This document shows, piece after piece, positions 6,288 to 8,534 of a DNA stretch of 8,534 nucleotides (positions are counted from its first letter, which is position 1; the number at the start of each line of letters is the position of its first letter). Both the position numbers and the translations under genes were made by a program. The notes under the pieces were generated by a model that was not told where the DNA came from, did not search any database, and worked only from the letters and a program-made list of their open reading frames with translations. Source of the stretch: Desulfobacteraceae bacterium (lineage in GTDB: Bacteria > Desulfobacterota > Desulfobacteria > Desulfobacterales > Desulfosarcinaceae); NCBI GenBank assembly GCA_027025615.1, contig JALVQM010000477.1, positions 1-8,534 of the forward strand. Direction: 5' to 3'.

Positions 6288-7643
6288 CTACTTGACCAGT
6301 TGAATACCCGTGTAATTATGGGGTGAAATTGAGGCCAGTTCCCGCTTTACTTTTTCAGAAACATTCAGGCTCGAGATAAAAGCGGCAACTGTTTCTCGGG
6401 TTATTTGCCGGTTGGTGCGGGTCAGTTGTTTAAGTTGTTCGTAAGCGTCGGTTACCCCTTCACGGCGCAGGACTGTTTGGATGGCTTCGGCCACAACTGC
6501 CCAGTTGTTTTCCAGGTCGATCTCCATGGCTTCCTGATTAAGAAGTAATTTATCGAGTCCTCTTCCCATGGAGGCCAGGGATATCAGGCAGTGACCCAGG
6601 GCCACGCCCAGGTTGCGGACCGTCGTTGAATCGGTAAGGTCCCGCTGGAGACGGGAAATGGGCAGCTTGGCGGCCAGATGTTGCAGGATGCTATTGGAAA
6701 TACCAAGGTTGCCCTCGGCATTTTCAAAATCGATGGGATTGACCTTGTGGGGCATGGTGGAGGAACCTACTTCGCCGGCTTTAATTTTTTGCTTGAAGTA
6801 ATCCAAGGAAATGTAGGTCCAGATATCACGGCAAAGATCGATGGCAATGGTATTGATTCGGAACAATCCATGGCAAAAAGCAGCCAGATTGTCATAAGGT
6901 TCGATCTGTGTGGTCAGAGAAGTGCGCTTCAAACCAAGGGTCTGGTTTATCAGTTTCTCGGCAAAATCAACCCAGTCAACCTCTGGATAGGCCACAAGAT
7001 GTGCGTTGAAATTACCCGTGGCACCCCCGAATTTGGCCGAAAATGGAATGTCTTCCAGAAGGCCCAGCTGGTCCCTGATACGCCTGGCAAAAACCAGGAT
7101 CTCCTTTCCCAGACGGGTGGGTGAAGCCGGCTGGCCATGGGTCCGGGCCAGCATGGGGATGTCCTTCCATTGATCGGCCATCTCTTCCAGTTTCAGTACA
7201 ATTTGCTCGATAGCCGGTAGCAGCACCTTGTACCAGGCCTCTTTCAGGGCCAGGGGCAGGGCAGTATTATTTATGTCCTGGGAAGTCAGGCCAAAATGGA
7301 TGAACTCTTTATAAGCAGACAGTCCGAGCTGGTCGAAACGTTCCCGTAAAAAATATTCAACTGCTTTGACGTCGTGATTTGTAGTAGCCTCTATTTGCTT
7401 TACCCTTTCAGCGTCGGCCGGACTGAAGTCCTGGTACAGTTTTCTTAACGGCTCGTCGAACTGTTCTTCCAGGGATTGCAATTGGGGCAAGGGTAACCTG
7501 GCAAGGGAAATGAAATATTCAATTTCCACCCGGATTCGGTAGCGGATCAGACCGGCTTCGCTAAAATAGGTCGCCAGAGGCTCGGCTGCTTTACGATATC
7601 GTCCGTCAACAGGTGAGATTGCGTTCAAAGCGTAGTTTGTCAT
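6288..7643 (-). CDS. purB: Adenylosuccinate lyase
   Basis: The 451-residue cytoplasmic enzyme carries out two beta-eliminations of fumarate: SAICAR to AICAR in de novo purine synthesis, and adenylosuccinate to AMP. It aligns over its length with the E. coli-type PurB (about 456 residues), including 'AISPVDGRY' at 8-16, 'TTNHDVKAVEYFL' (87-99), 'EFIHFGLTSQDINN' (113-126), 'ARTHGQPASP' (166-175, catalytic His169 by homology), 'TTQIEPYD' (244-251), and the superfamily signature 'GSSTMPHKVNPIDFEN' from 293 with the catalytic serine in the flexible loop (294/295). 'RDLTDSTTVRNLGVA' is also conserved. No key residue is missing. The family functions as a homotetramer with shared active sites. Start 7643 has AAGGAA seven bases upstream, and a sigma-70 promoter lies 50-77 bases upstream. 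The gene follows recD2 on the same strand after 73 bases but appears to have its own promoter. Confidence 0.97.
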   Translation of the reverse strand: MTNYALNAISPVDGRYRKAAEPLATYFSEAGLIRYRIRVEIEYFISLARLPLPQLQSLEEQFDEPLRKLYQDFSPADAERVKQIEATTNHDVKAVEYFLRERFDQLGLSAYKEFIHFGLTSQDINNTALPLALKEAWYKVLLPAIEQIVLKLEEMADQWKDIPMLARTHGQPASPTRLGKEILVFARRIRDQLGLLEDIPFSAKFGGATGNFNAHLVAYPEVDWVDFAEKLINQTLGLKRTSLTTQIEPYDNLAAFCHGLFRINTIAIDLCRDIWTYISLDYFKQKIKAGEVGSSTMPHKVNPIDFENAEGNLGISNSILQHLAAKLPISRLQRDLTDSTTVRNLGVALGHCLISLASMGRGLDKLLLNQEAMEIDLENNWAVVAEAIQTVLRREGVTDAYEQLKQLTRTNRQITRETVAAFISSLNVSEKVKRELASISPHNYTGIQLVK

Positions 7644-7691
7644 TTAGAGTTTCCTTTTTATTTACAAAAAGTTATCTGATAAATCCGGTCC

Positions 7692-7720
7692 AGTATAAAG
7701 TATGCTTGAAAAGCCGTCAA
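7692..7720 (-). promoter_or_regulatory. Sigma-70 type promoter of purB
   Basis: On the minus strand TTGACG (7720-7715) and TATACT (7697-7692) are separated by exactly 17 bases. Each hexamer matches the consensus at five of six positions. The -35 hexamer contains the TGA stop codon of the upstream helicase gene (7719-7717). Predicted transcription would begin near 7685, giving a leader of about 40 bases to purB. No PurR-like palindrome was noticed around it. Confidence 0.7.
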
Positions 7721-8534
7721 GGTAAGTGTTGACCTAGTTTGGCGGCCAGGCCGGTATATCTGAGCTGGGGGGCATTGTTACCGATGGCAATGGCCAGGGC
7801 CTGTTTTGTACCTACAAGGACCGCCAGCCGGCTTGCCCTGGTCAGGGCCGTATAGATCAGGTTGCGCTGCAGCATTACGTAATGTTGGGTGGTAAACGGG
7901 ATAACAACAGCAGGATATTCCGAACCCTGGGCCTTGTGGATGGAGACCGCGTAAGCCAGACTGAGTTGATCCAGTTCGGAAAAATCGTATTCTACCAAAC
8001 GGTTATCAAAATTGACCTGCAGGCACCGCTGTATTTTGTCCATGGAAGCGATGAATCCAATATCGCCATTGAAGACCTGTTTGTCGTAGTCGTTGCGCAG
8101 CTGCATAATCCGGTCACCAACTGCCAGGCGCCGGCCGCCGTGTTCAAGGTATTCTGCGGCCCCGTTCAGGCTTTGCTGGAGCAGGCGATTCAGGTTCATG
8201 GCTCCCAGGGATCCTCGGTGCATGGGGGTCAACACCTGGATCTGATTGGTTGCCGAAAGTCCGAAGCGTCTGGGAATTCGCTCTGTTACCACCGTCAGCA
8301 CGGTTTGCAATACATTTTCGGGTTCTGTTTGTTCGATGAAATAGTAATCAGTCAGTCTTCCCCCGGGTGGTGGTCCTTTTAAAGGCATTTTACCGGCCAG
8401 GATGCGGTGAGCATTTATCACGATTCTGCTTTTACTGGCCTGGCGGAAAATTTCGTTGAGTTCCACCACTGGCAAAGCGCCTGAAGCAATGATATCTTTC
8501 AAAACGTTGCCTGCGCCTACAGATGGCAATTGAT
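7717..8534 (-). CDS. recD2: RecD2-type SF1B DNA helicase, C-terminal part (5' end outside window)
   Basis: About 272 residues of the C-terminal helicase region are visible; the frame runs off the right edge, and the first residues read 'QLPSVGAGNVL'. This is the ending of the RecD-family motif 'GDxDQLPSVGAGxxL'. Other motifs follow in order: 'LNEIFRQASKSRIVINAHRI', 'VLTPMHRGSLGAMNLNRLLQ', 'VGDRIMQLRNDYDKQVFNGDIGFI', 'LAYAVSIHKAQGSEYPAVVIP' and 'LQRNLIYTALTRAS' (motif VI with the arginine finger). The combination, especially the SH3-like insert before 'HKAQGSEYP', is typical of RecD2, a 5'-3' helicase of about 720-750 residues that acts outside RecBCD in replication and repair. The ATPase Walker A region and N-terminal domain lie beyond the window. 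A TTG codon at 8529 is internal and not a start. The stop at 7717-7719 overlaps the -35 box of the purB promoter. Confidence 0.93.
   Translation of the reverse strand, partial: QLPSVGAGNVLKDIIASGALPVVELNEIFRQASKSRIVINAHRILAGKMPLKGPPPGGRLTDYYFIEQTEPENVLQTVLTVVTERIPRRFGLSATNQIQVLTPMHRGSLGAMNLNRLLQQSLNGAAEYLEHGGRRLAVGDRIMQLRNDYDKQVFNGDIGFIASMDKIQRCLQVNFDNRLVEYDFSELDQLSLAYAVSIHKAQGSEYPAVVIPFTTQHYVMLQRNLIYTALTRASRLAVLVGTKQALAIAIGNNAPQLRYTGLAAKLGQHLP

Overview
The window looks like a chromosomal segment of a flagellated Gram-negative bacterium of moderate GC content. My best guess is Desulfobacterota (former Deltaproteobacteria). This rests on family knowledge only: a DUF3795/DUF3786 protein, an archaeal-type (COG1099-like) TatD hydrolase, a periplasmic protein of a type I associate with sulfate reducers and relatives, and an sCache_2 chemoreceptor. 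No rRNA, tRNA, insertion sequence, CRISPR array or phage gene was seen.

Layout from left to right. (1) The 3' end of an NMT1/SsuA-type ABC transporter substrate-binding protein (+) enters from the left. (2) It converges on a minus-strand pair: a 304-residue exported protein of unknown function and, upstream of it, a diverged Hsp20/alpha-crystallin-like protein. (3) A 340-base divergent intergenic region holds several palindromes. (4) A plus-strand pair follows, probably one operon: a TatD-family metal-dependent hydrolase and a ten-cysteine DUF3795-DUF3786 protein. (5) A convergent gap with an imperfect hairpin separates these from a complete methyl-accepting chemotaxis protein (-). This gene has a strong ribosome binding site and a close match to a sigma-28 (FliA) promoter. 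(6) purB, adenylosuccinate lyase (-), is preceded by a well-formed sigma-70 promoter whose -35 box overlaps the stop codon of the next gene. (7) The C-terminal third of a RecD2-type helicase (-) runs off the right edge.

Most genes are housekeeping or sensory and do not form one pathway. The chemoreceptor appears to be an independently transcribed flagellar-regulon gene, and purB an independently promoted purine gene behind recD2. The less understood part is roughly 530-4214: the exported protein, the odd small-heat-shock-like protein, and the divergently arranged hydrolase plus cysteine-rich protein. I see no clear evidence for a new multi-gene system. The best leads are the COG1099-like/DUF3795-DUF3786 gene pair and the palindrome-rich divergent region in front of it.
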